From Microcaldota archaeon (lineage in GTDB: Archaea; Micrarchaeota; Micrarchaeia; Norongarragalinales; CAINOH01): a DNA stretch of 5,743 nt. The notes beneath the pieces were generated by a model. It did not search any database. It was not told the origin of the DNA and saw nothing but the letters and a program-made list of their open reading frames with translations. Positions 1-5,370 of the stretch are shown piece after piece; position 1 is the stretch's first letter; each line of letters opens with the position of its first letter. The position numbers were made by a program, and so were the translations under genes. The DNA lies in assembly GCA_027371655.1 (NCBI GenBank), contig DAHXMR010000169.1, forward strand, positions 1-5,743, written 5' to 3'.

Positions 1-534
1 CGCCCGGAGTATCGCGCGGGCTTCTTGCGCCCGTTTGAGAACGCTAGGCACCGCAAACTGCTGCAGAAAGACCTGGGCTTCGAAGATGAGTGGTTCGAAA
101 CAGGCAACATCGGCAAGGAGAAAATAATCGGCTTGATGCGCACGACGGGCGGGAAGGAAAAACTCTTGGGGGTGGTGCACTACGACCGAAACCCCCTCAT
201 CGGAAACCGGCTCGAAATAATTTACGCGAACGCGCTGCCTTCACCGGGATTTTACAGAGAGCATGGGATAACGGTGGCGAACGAAATATTCGCCCACGTC
301 CTAGCGCGGGAAAACGCGCGCAGCGCCTTCGTCTTGAACGGCTTGTCAAAAGCCGGGGAAAAAAGGTTCACAAAAACCAGGTGGGCAAAGCTCCAACAGC
401 TGCCCTTGGAGCGTAAAATTGTGAAGGATTTCGAATCGCGGGGACTGGGGCGCCGCCTGAGGAACCTTGCAAGCTTCAAAGTGAGCTTTGCAAAGCCGGT
501 TCCGAAAACGCGTTTTTCAAGAAGTGTGATTTAG
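1..534 (+). CDS. Hypothetical protein, 5'-truncated, first member of a tandem paralogue pair (weakly GNAT-like)
   Basis: The frame is open from the first base, so the true start lies outside the window. 177 residues are visible. A TTG at position 25 is in frame but is not the start, because the preceding residues YRAGF match residues 32-36 of the next protein. Similarity to that protein continues through a hydrophobic pair (IIGLM near residue 42 and LLGVV near 55), a strand-like segment (EIIYANA, 72-78), a helix (TVANEIFAHVL, 91-101), a strand (SAFVLNG) and a further helix (GEKRFTKTRWAKL). This strand-helix-strand-helix order resembles the C-terminal half of a GNAT acetyltransferase, but no clear acetyl-CoA loop is visible, so function is unassigned. 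The C-terminus is basic (RRLRNL, KPVPKTRFSRS). It ends with TAG, 10 nt before the downstream paralogue, so the two are probably co-transcribed. That this is a real gene is fairly certain; its role is unknown. Confidence 0.75.
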   Translation, partial: RPEYRAGFLRPFENARHRKLLQKDLGFEDEWFETGNIGKEKIIGLMRTTGGKEKLLGVVHYDRNPLIGNRLEIIYANALPSPGFYREHGITVANEIFAHVLARENARSAFVLNGLSKAGEKRFTKTRWAKLQQLPLERKIVKDFESRGLGRRLRNLASFKVSFAKPVPKTRFSRSVI

Positions 535-544
535 TGGTTGAAAC

Positions 545-1210
545 ATGCCTTTGATTGCCGGACGCCGCATTGGCTTGCGCAGCAAGTCTTGCCCCGCAAA
601 TGGCGGGGGGCGGGCAACGCCCAAGGCGGGCATCGGCTATCGTGCGGGTTTTTTGGACCCGGCAAACCGGGAGCACGCGCGTTTGATTGAGGGCTTTTGG
701 GGCACGAGGGGCGGCAGGGCGCGCGCGGCGTTTGTTGAAAAGAACCGCGAGCAGCGGGAACAAAAACTTTTGGGGTTGGTGAGGGAAACCTCCAAGGGCC
801 GGCAGTTGATCGGATTGCTGGGATTTGCGCCAACGCCCCACGTCGGCTTGCCCGAAGTGGTTTCGCTTGGGGCAAAGCGCGACTCTTTTTTCAAGGAAAA
901 ATACGGCCGCGGCATCGAAGACGAGCTTGTCGGGCACTATTTGAAAAAGTCAAAAGCGGACCTCGTGTGCGCCTTCGGCACCGCCCCGGGGTTTGGGAAA
1001 AGTTTCTGGTCGCGCTTTGGAAATGCCAAGGAAACCGAAATGAAAATCCCCACCTTGCGCACGGACACCAAGACGGGCCGGGAAGTGCGGGGGGCAAAAT
1101 CGTTCAACGACTGCTTTGTGGCGGTAAAGCGCGAGAGCCTGCTTAGGCGCATTGCGGGAAAGTTGAAGCGCGGCAAGGCTGATGAAGTTAAGTTCGCCAA
1201 AAAGCTTTGA
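545..1210 (+). CDS. Hypothetical protein, second member of the tandem paralogue pair (weakly GNAT-like)
   Basis: A 221-residue protein with an ATG start 10 nt after the upstream stop. The sequence before the ATG (TGGTTGAAAC) has no good Shine-Dalgarno site, so translation may be coupled to the upstream gene. It is paralogous to the upstream protein: YRAGFLDP (32-39) matches YRAGFLRP, KLLGLV (74-79) matches KIIGLM, and LIGLLGF (88-94) matches LLGVVHY. The best functional hint is EVVSLGAK (104-111) followed by KYGRGIEDELVGHYL (119-133), then a strand (ADLVCAFGT) and GKSFWSRFG (151-159). The order and the GRGI turn before a helix recall motifs A and B of GNAT N-acetyltransferases. I cannot identify the substrate, and the assignment is weak. 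Residues 1-31 are basic with several Cys, Gly and Arg and are probably disordered; the last 30 residues are lysine/arginine rich, which would suit contact with nucleic acid or membrane. The gene ends tail to tail with the minus-strand gene at 1241. Confidence 0.8.
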   Translation: MPLIAGRRIGLRSKSCPANGGGRATPKAGIGYRAGFLDPANREHARLIEGFWGTRGGRARAAFVEKNREQREQKLLGLVRETSKGRQLIGLLGFAPTPHVGLPEVVSLGAKRDSFFKEKYGRGIEDELVGHYLKKSKADLVCAFGTAPGFGKSFWSRFGNAKETEMKIPTLRTDTKTGREVRGAKSFNDCFVAVKRESLLRRIAGKLKRGKADEVKFAKKL

Positions 1211-1240
1211 ATTTCAACCCGGCCAACTTGTCATTTTTCC
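1211..1240. terminator. Convergent gene junction with short T-tract
   Basis: Thirty bases separate two converging stop codons. On the plus strand a T5 run (TCATTTTTCC, 1234-1238) could act as a weak archaeal U-tract terminator for the 545-1210 gene. For the opposing gene the only T5 run is inside the other coding end (complement of AAAAA at 1199-1203). There is no convincing hairpin. The assignment rests only on position and the T-run. Confidence 0.25.
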
Positions 1241-1966
1241 CTAGCGGCGCGTGGTGCGCAATATTTTCGCGGGCACGGGCTTAAGCTTTTGTTGGGGCAG
1301 CGGCCCGCTTGGCACAAGCCTTGCAAGCAGGCTTTGCCTTGGCACGTTCACCCTTACGGGCCTTAGGGGCTTTTGAAGCTGCATTCTGGTTCGTAAAGGC
1401 ATCCATTTCAGCCAAACGCGCAGGTTTTTCACGCGCTCGCTGAAGCCCCGTGCTTTTGCCACTCCGTCCAAGGGATGTTGAATTGCAATTATGTTACGGT
1501 CATTGTCCACTTCGAAATGAGTCATCTTCTTGAAGCGGTCCGCCAAGCGCGCGGCCGTCATTTGCTTGTAGCCTTCCTCGGTGGGCTCGTACGCCGCGGA
1601 AAACGGAAGCTTGTTTTCCCCAGCGCCCTTGGAAAGCGCAGACTTTAGTCTCTTGTGCGCCTTGAAATTCGAGTTGTAATTGCTAAGCATTGCTAATGCC
1701 CAAAATCCCCCAAAAAAGCGTTCCTTTCCGGAAGCGAAGGGTAGCATGGAGGAAAGAAGTATTGGAATTTTCTGGTCGTTGCGGTCAACCCATATTCGAG
1801 TCGTTTGTTTCTGCAACGCCCCGCCCTGCGCCTCGAATGGAATCACCAAATGCTCGACGTTAAACTGCGGCAGTCCTAGCCTTTTTTTCAGCCGCCAAAA
1901 GTGAAGCCTCGGCTCGCCTTCCGGCGGACCGCTGGGCCAGGGGATTTTTCCAAAGAGCTTTGCCAT
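1241..1966 (-). CDS. Hypothetical basic protein, downstream member of a second tandem paralogue pair
   Basis: A 241-residue protein of no family I recognise. The ATG at 1966 is supported by a strong Shine-Dalgarno site, GAGGAG, 8 nt upstream. The N-terminal block (1-43) begins MAKLFGKIP and contains GEPRLHFWRLKK, nearly identical to the protein encoded just upstream. The C-terminal block (about 119-234) contains AAYEPTEEGYKQ, MTH, VDN, HPLDGVAKARGF and a basic VRV.VP segment, again shared with the neighbour. Residues 44-118 share almost nothing with the neighbour and include hydrophobic stretches (KIPILLSSML, FFGGFWALAML) that could be buried helices or a membrane-contacting hairpin. The tail is rich in Lys, Arg and Pro (KLKPVPAKILRTTRR). 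There is no signal peptide and no catalytic motif that I can see. Only 13 nt separate it from the upstream paralogue, so the two are almost certainly on one transcript. Being a real gene is well supported by paralogue conservation; function is unknown. Confidence 0.82.
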   Translation of the reverse strand: MAKLFGKIPWPSGPPEGEPRLHFWRLKKRLGLPQFNVEHLVIPFEAQGGALQKQTTRIWVDRNDQKIPILLSSMLPFASGKERFFGGFWALAMLSNYNSNFKAHKRLKSALSKGAGENKLPFSAAYEPTEEGYKQMTAARLADRFKKMTHFEVDNDRNIIAIQHPLDGVAKARGFSERVKNLRVWLKWMPLRTRMQLQKPLRPVRVNVPRQSLLARLVPSGPLPQQKLKPVPAKILRTTRR

Positions 1967-1974
1967 CGTTCATT

Positions 1975-1980
1975 CTCCTC
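1975..1980 (-). promoter_or_regulatory. Shine-Dalgarno site GAGGAG for the 1241-1966 gene
   Basis: Read on the minus strand the sequence is GAGGAG, 8 nt before ATG. Its first G is also the last base of the upstream paralogue's TAG stop. This fixes the start codon and suggests that the ribosome finishing the upstream gene can reload on the downstream one. Confidence 0.75.
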
Positions 1981-2726
1981 TATCCGCGCCTGACTTGTGC
2001 CCGGATATTTTTGATGGGTGCGGGCTTGAGCGCTTGGGGCATCGGGTGGGAAGCCAACCGCGCCAAAACGCCCGGCTTGGGCACCTTAACCCGTACGATT
2101 CTCCTGGGCTTGCGCAGCTTGAACCTTGTTCGGTGCAATGGCTGGTTCCAAGCCACCCACTTTTTCAAATTGGCCCACCTCTCGCCAAAGCCCTGCGCCT
2201 TTGCAAGGCCCTCCAGGGGATGTTTGAGCAGAATAATGTTGCCCGCGTTGTCCACCATTCCATGAGTCATCTTGCGCATTTGCTGCATCAGTCGCGCGGA
2301 GGTTACCTGCTTGTAACCCTCCTCGGTCGGCTCATAAGCTGCGGTGAATGGAAGGCTTTCCTTTTCAAGCCCCTTAACTAGCTGGCGTTTAATCGTATAC
2401 TGATGCAACTTCATTAGCGAAACCCTAATGGGGGCAGTCACAGAAAACGCAATTGCGGGAACTAGCAAAGCCTCGCGGAGGGATTGCGGGGGAAGCACTT
2501 TAGCATACGAGTAGGCCGACACCGCATCCCACGACCCCCGAATAAACTGCCCCTCGCGTATTTCCTTCCTTAATTCCGGCGCCAACGCGCTTTTGGGAAT
2601 TACCAAGTGTTCCCACGCAACAGGCGGCCTTCCCAACTGTTTCTTCAACCGCCAAAAATGCAATCGCGGCTCTCCAAGCGGGGGACCCGAAAAAGGATTG
2701 GGAATGCTACCGAAAAGTTTTGCCAT
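1980..2726 (-). CDS. Hypothetical basic protein, upstream member of the second tandem paralogue pair
   Basis: A 248-residue protein starting with ATG at 2726, with GGAG 10 nt upstream. It matches its downstream neighbour at both ends. In residues 1-44 (MAKLFGSIP, GEPRLHFWRLKK, EHLVIP) about 34 of 43 aligned positions are identical. Residues about 125-235 share LPF.AAYEPTEEGYKQ, ARL, KMTH, VDN..NII, HPLEGLAKAQGF.ER and VRV.VP. The core (45-124) is unrelated by eye and contains a moderately hydrophobic stretch (LREALLVPAIAFSVTAP, 83-99). The C-terminus is strongly basic (RFKLRKPRRIVRVKVPK). No enzyme motif, signal peptide or clear transmembrane helix is visible. The conserved Trp, Glu-rich and His-Pro positions mark the family for a profile search. 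It lies 55 nt downstream of the phosphatase-like gene on the same strand and may be in the same operon, although a TATA-like element in the gap could give it its own promoter. Family and function are unknown. Confidence 0.82.
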   Translation of the reverse strand: MAKLFGSIPNPFSGPPLGEPRLHFWRLKKQLGRPPVAWEHLVIPKSALAPELRKEIREGQFIRGSWDAVSAYSYAKVLPPQSLREALLVPAIAFSVTAPIRVSLMKLHQYTIKRQLVKGLEKESLPFTAAYEPTEEGYKQVTSARLMQQMRKMTHGMVDNAGNIILLKHPLEGLAKAQGFGERWANLKKWVAWNQPLHRTRFKLRKPRRIVRVKVPKPGVLARLASHPMPQALKPAPIKNIRAQVRRG

Positions 2727-2736
2727 AAGGTTGTTT

Positions 2737-2740
2737 CTCC
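2737..2740 (-). promoter_or_regulatory. Shine-Dalgarno site GGAG for the 1980-2726 gene
   Basis: The minus strand reads GGAG, then 10 nt, then ATG. It supports the start shared by both paralogues (MAKLFG). Confidence 0.5.
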
Positions 2741-2750
2741 AGATTCGCGC

Positions 2751-2767
2751 TTTTATTCCTTCTTTGC
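2751..2767 (-). promoter_or_regulatory. Candidate BRE/TATA element upstream of the 1980-2726 gene
   Basis: On the minus strand the sequence GCAAAGAAGGAATAAAA puts AATAAAA about 31 nt before the ATG. This is the same spacing and a similar sequence to the two boxes in the 4735-4842 divergent region, which also begin GCAAAG. However, a start site about 25 nt downstream of this box would fall after the GGAG, making that ribosome site useless on such a transcript. The element may therefore be chance, or may give a second, leaderless transcript. Confidence 0.3.
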
Positions 2768-2769
2768 TC

Positions 2770-2782
2770 CCAAAAACAGTTT
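2770..2782. repeat. Copy 1 of a 13-nt repeat, CCAAAAACAGTTT
   Basis: The same 13 bases occur at 3140-3152. Both copies lie in the short gaps in front of minus-strand genes; this one overlaps the last base of the phosphatase-like gene's stop codon. The core AAAAACAGTTT is most of an inverted repeat. It could be a regulator site or a transcript-end T-tract. Only two copies are seen. Confidence 0.35.
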
Positions 2783-3117
2783 CATTCGCCGATCAGTTCT
2801 TCCAGAAGCCTCGCGTTCCAGTCCGGCTTGAGGTTGGCAACGTCTATTTCGTGCAGCCTGGCGGCGCGGCCTTCGCGTTTCTCGCGCCCCACAAGTTCGT
2901 GCAGCTTGGAAATCACTTCGGGGTAAATGCCAACAACGAAATCGCTTTTGTCGATGCGGCTTTCCAAGTCCTCGTCGAGTATGCCTCCGGACTCAAGCGT
3001 GAATTCGCCCGCCATGCCACGCGACTGCAAATACCCCGAAAACATGTTTTTGAACTGCAAGCTGCTTCTTCCGCGCCTGCAAACAAAAAGCACGCGCGGT
3101 TTTTCAATTTCGCCCAT
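2782..3117 (-). CDS. Low-molecular-weight protein tyrosine phosphatase-like protein with an atypical P-loop
   Basis: A 111-residue protein. ATG at 3117 is preferred, with GGTGA 10 nt upstream; an in-frame TTG at 3123 would leave only 4 nt. The N-terminus (PRVLFVCRRGRSS, residues 7-19) has the strand-then-Cys-loop layout of low-molecular-weight tyrosine phosphatases, and ESGGI (42-46) fits the DSAGT strand of that fold. KSDFVVGIYPEVISKL (57-72) matches the usual aspartate-hydrophobic segment where these proteins read like DLIFVM. The ending IDVANLKPDW...LLEEL resembles the short predicted phosphatases of about 110 residues. In the family the loop is C-x5-R-S; here Cys13 is followed by Arg17, that is C-x3-R-S, two residues short, so normal phosphate binding is doubtful. 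It may be inactive, use another chemistry or bind a phosphorylated partner. It sits between the nuclease and the paralogue pair on the same strand. Fold assignment is moderately secure; activity is not. Confidence 0.72.
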   Translation of the reverse strand: MGEIEKPRVLFVCRRGRSSLQFKNMFSGYLQSRGMAGEFTLESGGILDEDLESRIDKSDFVVGIYPEVISKLHELVGREKREGRAARLHEIDVANLKPDWNARLLEELIGE

Positions 3118-3127
3118 TTTCAACGCT

Positions 3128-3132
3128 TCACC
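3128..3132 (-). promoter_or_regulatory. Probable Shine-Dalgarno site GGTGA for the 2782-3117 gene
   Basis: The minus strand reads GGTGA, 10 nt before ATG at 3117 and 4 nt before an in-frame TTG at 3123. The site supports translation from this gap and slightly favours ATG as the start. Confidence 0.5.
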
Positions 3133-3139
3133 AACAACA

Positions 3140-3155
3140 CCAAAAACAGTTTTTG
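3140..3155. repeat. Copy 2 of the 13-nt repeat within the 15-nt inverted repeat CAAAAACAGTTTTTG
   Basis: Bases 3141-3155 form a perfect inverted repeat around one central base (CAAAAAC-A-GTTTTTG). Bases 3140-3152 repeat exactly at 2770-2782. The loop is far too small for an RNA hairpin, so a DNA site for a dimeric protein, or a T-tract that ends some transcripts on either strand, is more plausible. It lies between the nuclease stop and the phosphatase-like start. Confidence 0.4.
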
Positions 3156-3177
3156 CCCAAAGAGGGGCACGCGCAAA

Positions 3178-4734
3178 TCATCCGATTTGCTTTTTCAGGA
3201 TTTCCTTTGCGCGCATCAGGAACTCGGTTTCCTTTCCTTTTTGCAAAATGCTTGCGCCGGCGGCGATTTTGTGCCCCCCGCCCAAACCGAAGCCCTCCGT
3301 GGCCTTCCGCATCAATTGGTTCAAATCCAAGCCCTTTTCCAGGAGTTCCTTGGTGCCCCGGCCCGACACTTTCACGTCGCCCTTTTCATCCAAAGAAAAC
3401 GCGAGTATGGGCTTGTCGCGCTTGACCAAGCCCGAACCGAGAAACTCGCCGGCCACCGTGCCAATCACCGTGTCGCTGATTTCCCCCCGTCCGTCGAGGA
3501 AGTAAAAAGAACCGAAATCGTTCACGCGCTTTCTTGCAAAGAAAATGCCGTTTCTTATCATTCTCCTGTGAAGTTCAAGCACCGTGCGCGCCTCGGCAAG
3601 CGCATTCTCGTCCTCGCCAAGGCAAAGCTTCACCCCGTTCTCCGGCAAGTCGTGCCTGCCGCAGGCGTTCAAGGTGGTGGAAAACTCGTAGGCATCATAA
3701 GCCTCCGTGTTTTGCTTCTCGTTTGGGAACAGGTAGACCTCGCCAATCATCGCGCGGATGGCGTGCTCCTCCAACCCGCTTGCGTACGCGTACTCCACAA
3801 TCGCACTGGCCAAATCAACCCGCTTTTCCAAAGGCAGGTCATAGTAATGCAGCCACTTCTTCTTCTCCCCGCCAACATCCCGCTCCGCATGGCTAGTCTT
3901 AGCTCCCGCCGCGCCAAGGGCGCGGTCGGCTTCCGGAAGTTCCTCGCCTTCGACTAGGGGAATACCGTGCTTTTGCAAAAACTGCGCGCACGCCTTTTCA
4001 TTTCCCGTCAACCCGGGAAGGAACGGCTCGGTGCAGTAGGAGAGGAAATTGACTAAAGTGCGGGACACCCTTCCGAACACGCGGAGGTCTTTTGTGCGGT
4101 TGACCGAGCCCAAGGCCATGGCATCGTCGAGGACTATGCGGTTGAGCGAGTGCAACCCCACCCCGCTTGCGTCCTGCATGTCCCCGATTGCGCCCACGAT
4201 GGCAAGCTCGGAAAGCCGCTTGCGCGTTTCCTCGGACTCGGCCCTGAAGCACAAATAAGCCACCGTTGACGCGGAGGCGTCGGTTGGGCCGTCGAAGCCG
4301 AACGCGAGTTGGTTCGCCTCGGAAATTTTCTGGCGCTCGATTTCCCCCACCGTTGCGTCAAGCTCGTGGTGGTCTATAACCGCAAATTTGGAACTTTCGA
4401 ATTTTTGCATTATCTTGGACAAGGCGCCAGAACCAAGGTCGCAGAAAATTGCAGGCCTTCCGGCCTCGGCAATGCGGGCGATTGTCTCCTCGTCGATGCG
4501 CTTTGCCACGTGCATGTCGAAAGGCTTCCCAAGCCGCTTGAGCGCAAGGGCGACTACCGAGCCGGTGGAAATTCCGTCGGCATCGTAGTGGTGCACGATG
4601 ATGGGGTTTTCAAACGCCTTGCAAGCGTTGCCAACTTCGAGGCATTTTGCCAAAAACGCATCGGTGTTTGAGCCGCCTTCGGCTGGCTGCGCCGGAACGT
4701 CTGGGGCTGCCCCGAACAGGGATTGTTGGGCCAT
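3178..4734 (-). CDS. DHH/DHHA1 phosphoesterase, archaeal RecJ-like single-strand nuclease (GAN type)
   Basis: A 518-residue cytoplasmic nuclease of the DHH superfamily. The N-terminal DHH domain carries every metal-binding motif in order: HYDADG (49-54), CDLGSG (98-103), DHH (121-123) and GAIGDMQD (181-188). The C-terminal DHHA1 domain carries LNACGR (355-360), an SGRGTK segment (457-462) and GGGHKIAAG (485-493), which bind the nucleic-acid strand. The whole architecture is that of archaeal RecJ-like proteins such as GAN, the GINS-associated nuclease that works with the replicative helicase complex, degrading single-stranded DNA or RNA in replication and repair. It is somewhat longer than the roughly 470 residues I recall for Thermococcus GAN, with an acidic insertion near 258-295. 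The first 24 residues look disordered and include QQSLFG. ATG at 4734 is chosen over an adjacent in-frame GTG at 4737, because no Shine-Dalgarno site is present and a TATA-like box about 29 nt upstream suggests a leaderless start. The family call is secure; which archaeal RecJ subgroup is not. Confidence 0.95.
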   Translation of the reverse strand: MAQQSLFGAAPDVPAQPAEGGSNTDAFLAKCLEVGNACKAFENPIIVHHYDADGISTGSVVALALKRLGKPFDMHVAKRIDEETIARIAEAGRPAIFCDLGSGALSKIMQKFESSKFAVIDHHELDATVGEIERQKISEANQLAFGFDGPTDASASTVAYLCFRAESEETRKRLSELAIVGAIGDMQDASGVGLHSLNRIVLDDAMALGSVNRTKDLRVFGRVSRTLVNFLSYCTEPFLPGLTGNEKACAQFLQKHGIPLVEGEELPEADRALGAAGAKTSHAERDVGGEKKKWLHYYDLPLEKRVDLASAIVEYAYASGLEEHAIRAMIGEVYLFPNEKQNTEAYDAYEFSTTLNACGRHDLPENGVKLCLGEDENALAEARTVLELHRRMIRNGIFFARKRVNDFGSFYFLDGRGEISDTVIGTVAGEFLGSGLVKRDKPILAFSLDEKGDVKVSGRGTKELLEKGLDLNQLMRKATEGFGLGGGHKIAAGASILQKGKETEFLMRAKEILKKQIG

Positions 4735-4750
4735 CACAATACAAGGGCAG

Positions 4751-4770
4751 GGAAAAACTTATTGCTTTGC
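4751..4770 (-). promoter_or_regulatory. Putative archaeal promoter (BRE/TATA-like) for the DHH nuclease
   Basis: The minus strand reads GCAAAGCAATAAGTTTTTCC, with AATAAG starting 29 nt before the ATG. No Shine-Dalgarno site follows, which fits a leaderless transcript beginning at or near the start codon. The GCAAAGC portion is identical to the element driving the opposite gene. Confidence 0.5.
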
Positions 4771-4790
4771 GTGCCAGCATCCGGCGGCAA

Positions 4791-4805
4791 TGCCCGGCCC
4801 GGGCA
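4791..4805. repeat. GC-rich inverted repeat TGCCCG-GCC-CGGGCA in the divergent promoter region
   Basis: Perfect 6-bp arms with a 3-base centre, lying between the two divergent promoters and overlapping the first bases of the plus-strand BRE-like sequence. The position fits an operator that could block the transcription factor on one or both sides. No flanking T-tract argues for a terminator. Confidence 0.4.
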
Positions 4806-4818
4806 AAGCGAATATATT
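4803..4818 (+). promoter_or_regulatory. Putative archaeal promoter (BRE/TATA) for the 4843-5370 gene
   Basis: GCAAAGCG followed by AATATATT (4811-4818) puts a good TATA box centred about 28 nt before ATG at 4843. The bases before the ATG (CCTGAACGTTAAAT) contain no Shine-Dalgarno site, so the transcript is probably leaderless. This is the clearest promoter in the window. Confidence 0.65.
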
Positions 4819-4842
4819 GCTTGGGTTGCCTGAACGTTAAAT

Positions 4843-5370
4843 ATGGGCGAAAAAACCCTTGGCGCGCAGGCGTTCTTCGACAGGATAGCCCGGCATCAGG
4901 GTTCGTTCAACGTGCTGAGCCACAAGCCATTCGTGGCAAGCCTGCTTGTGGCGTTCGGGAAATTGTCCGAAGAGTGCGACGTGCGCCTCGAGAGGCGGAT
5001 TGGCAGAAGCGGAAAGCCCAAGCTGCTGCTCACCGTGGCCGAAAAAGAAAACCCGAAGAACAAGGCCGTGCTTATGACCATACTGCGCAACGACGCGGTG
5101 CACGCGTGGGATGCTGAAAAATATACTGTTGAAGGCGCGAGGGAAAATGTCCCGGACGGCCTTGTCAAGCAATTTCTAGCGTCCACGCGCATGCTTCCGC
5201 GCACGGTGACTAGCTCTTACAACCGCAGCAGCCCGGCCGCGGACAAGCGGGAGTTCGAGATGAACTGGTTCAAGGCGCACCAGCGCGCAAAACTCGGCGG
5301 GAAAGCAGCAAGCCCGAAAAACTCGTCCGTTCCCGGCGGACCGGGCGGGATGCGGCGGACCAGATGGTAG
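4843..5370 (+). CDS. Hypothetical protein divergent from the DHH nuclease
   Basis: A 175-residue protein that I do not recognise. The ATG at 4843 is supported by a TATA box at leaderless spacing, and there is no Shine-Dalgarno site. Residues 1-60 are mixed helical with many charged residues (AFFDRIARHQG, SLLVAFGKLSEECDVRLERR). Residues 60-90 look like a strand (KLLLTVAEKE) and then a helix (AVLMTILRNDAVHAWD). Residues 91-145 include a conserved-looking DGLVKQFLAS segment, and the last 25 residues are rich in Gly, Pro, Ser and Arg and probably disordered. There is no signal peptide, membrane helix or metal-binding cluster. It shares a short divergent promoter region with the nuclease gene, so the two may be co-regulated. 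An overlapping opposite-strand frame (4837-5172) was discounted because the promoter and termination signals fit this strand. A real gene is likely; function is open. Confidence 0.72.
   Translation: MGEKTLGAQAFFDRIARHQGSFNVLSHKPFVASLLVAFGKLSEECDVRLERRIGRSGKPKLLLTVAEKENPKNKAVLMTILRNDAVHAWDAEKYTVEGARENVPDGLVKQFLASTRMLPRTVTSSYNRSSPAADKREFEMNWFKAHQRAKLGGKAASPKNSSVPGGPGGMRRTRW

Noticed and set aside
25..534. TTG at 25 as the start of the first gene
   Set aside because: Conserved residues shared with the downstream paralogue (YRAGF) are encoded before it, so the gene starts left of the window.
476..937. Minus-strand open frames opposite the 545-1210 gene
   Set aside because: They are compositional shadows; the plus strand carries the paralogue similarity and the tandem layout.
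1676..1770. Hydrophobic core segments of the 1241-1966 protein as transmembrane helices
   Set aside because: The stretches are short and interrupted by charged residues and prolines, so I did not call them membrane segments.
2593..3957. Long plus-strand open frame of 454 codons
   Set aside because: It runs antisense through three genes that have recognised motifs or conserved paralogues, has no family features and is rich in His, Arg and Pro as expected of a reverse-strand shadow in GC-rich DNA.
4837..5172. Minus-strand frame opposite the 4843-5370 gene
   Set aside because: It would begin inside the coding region with no promoter or ribosome site, whereas the plus-strand gene has a good TATA box.
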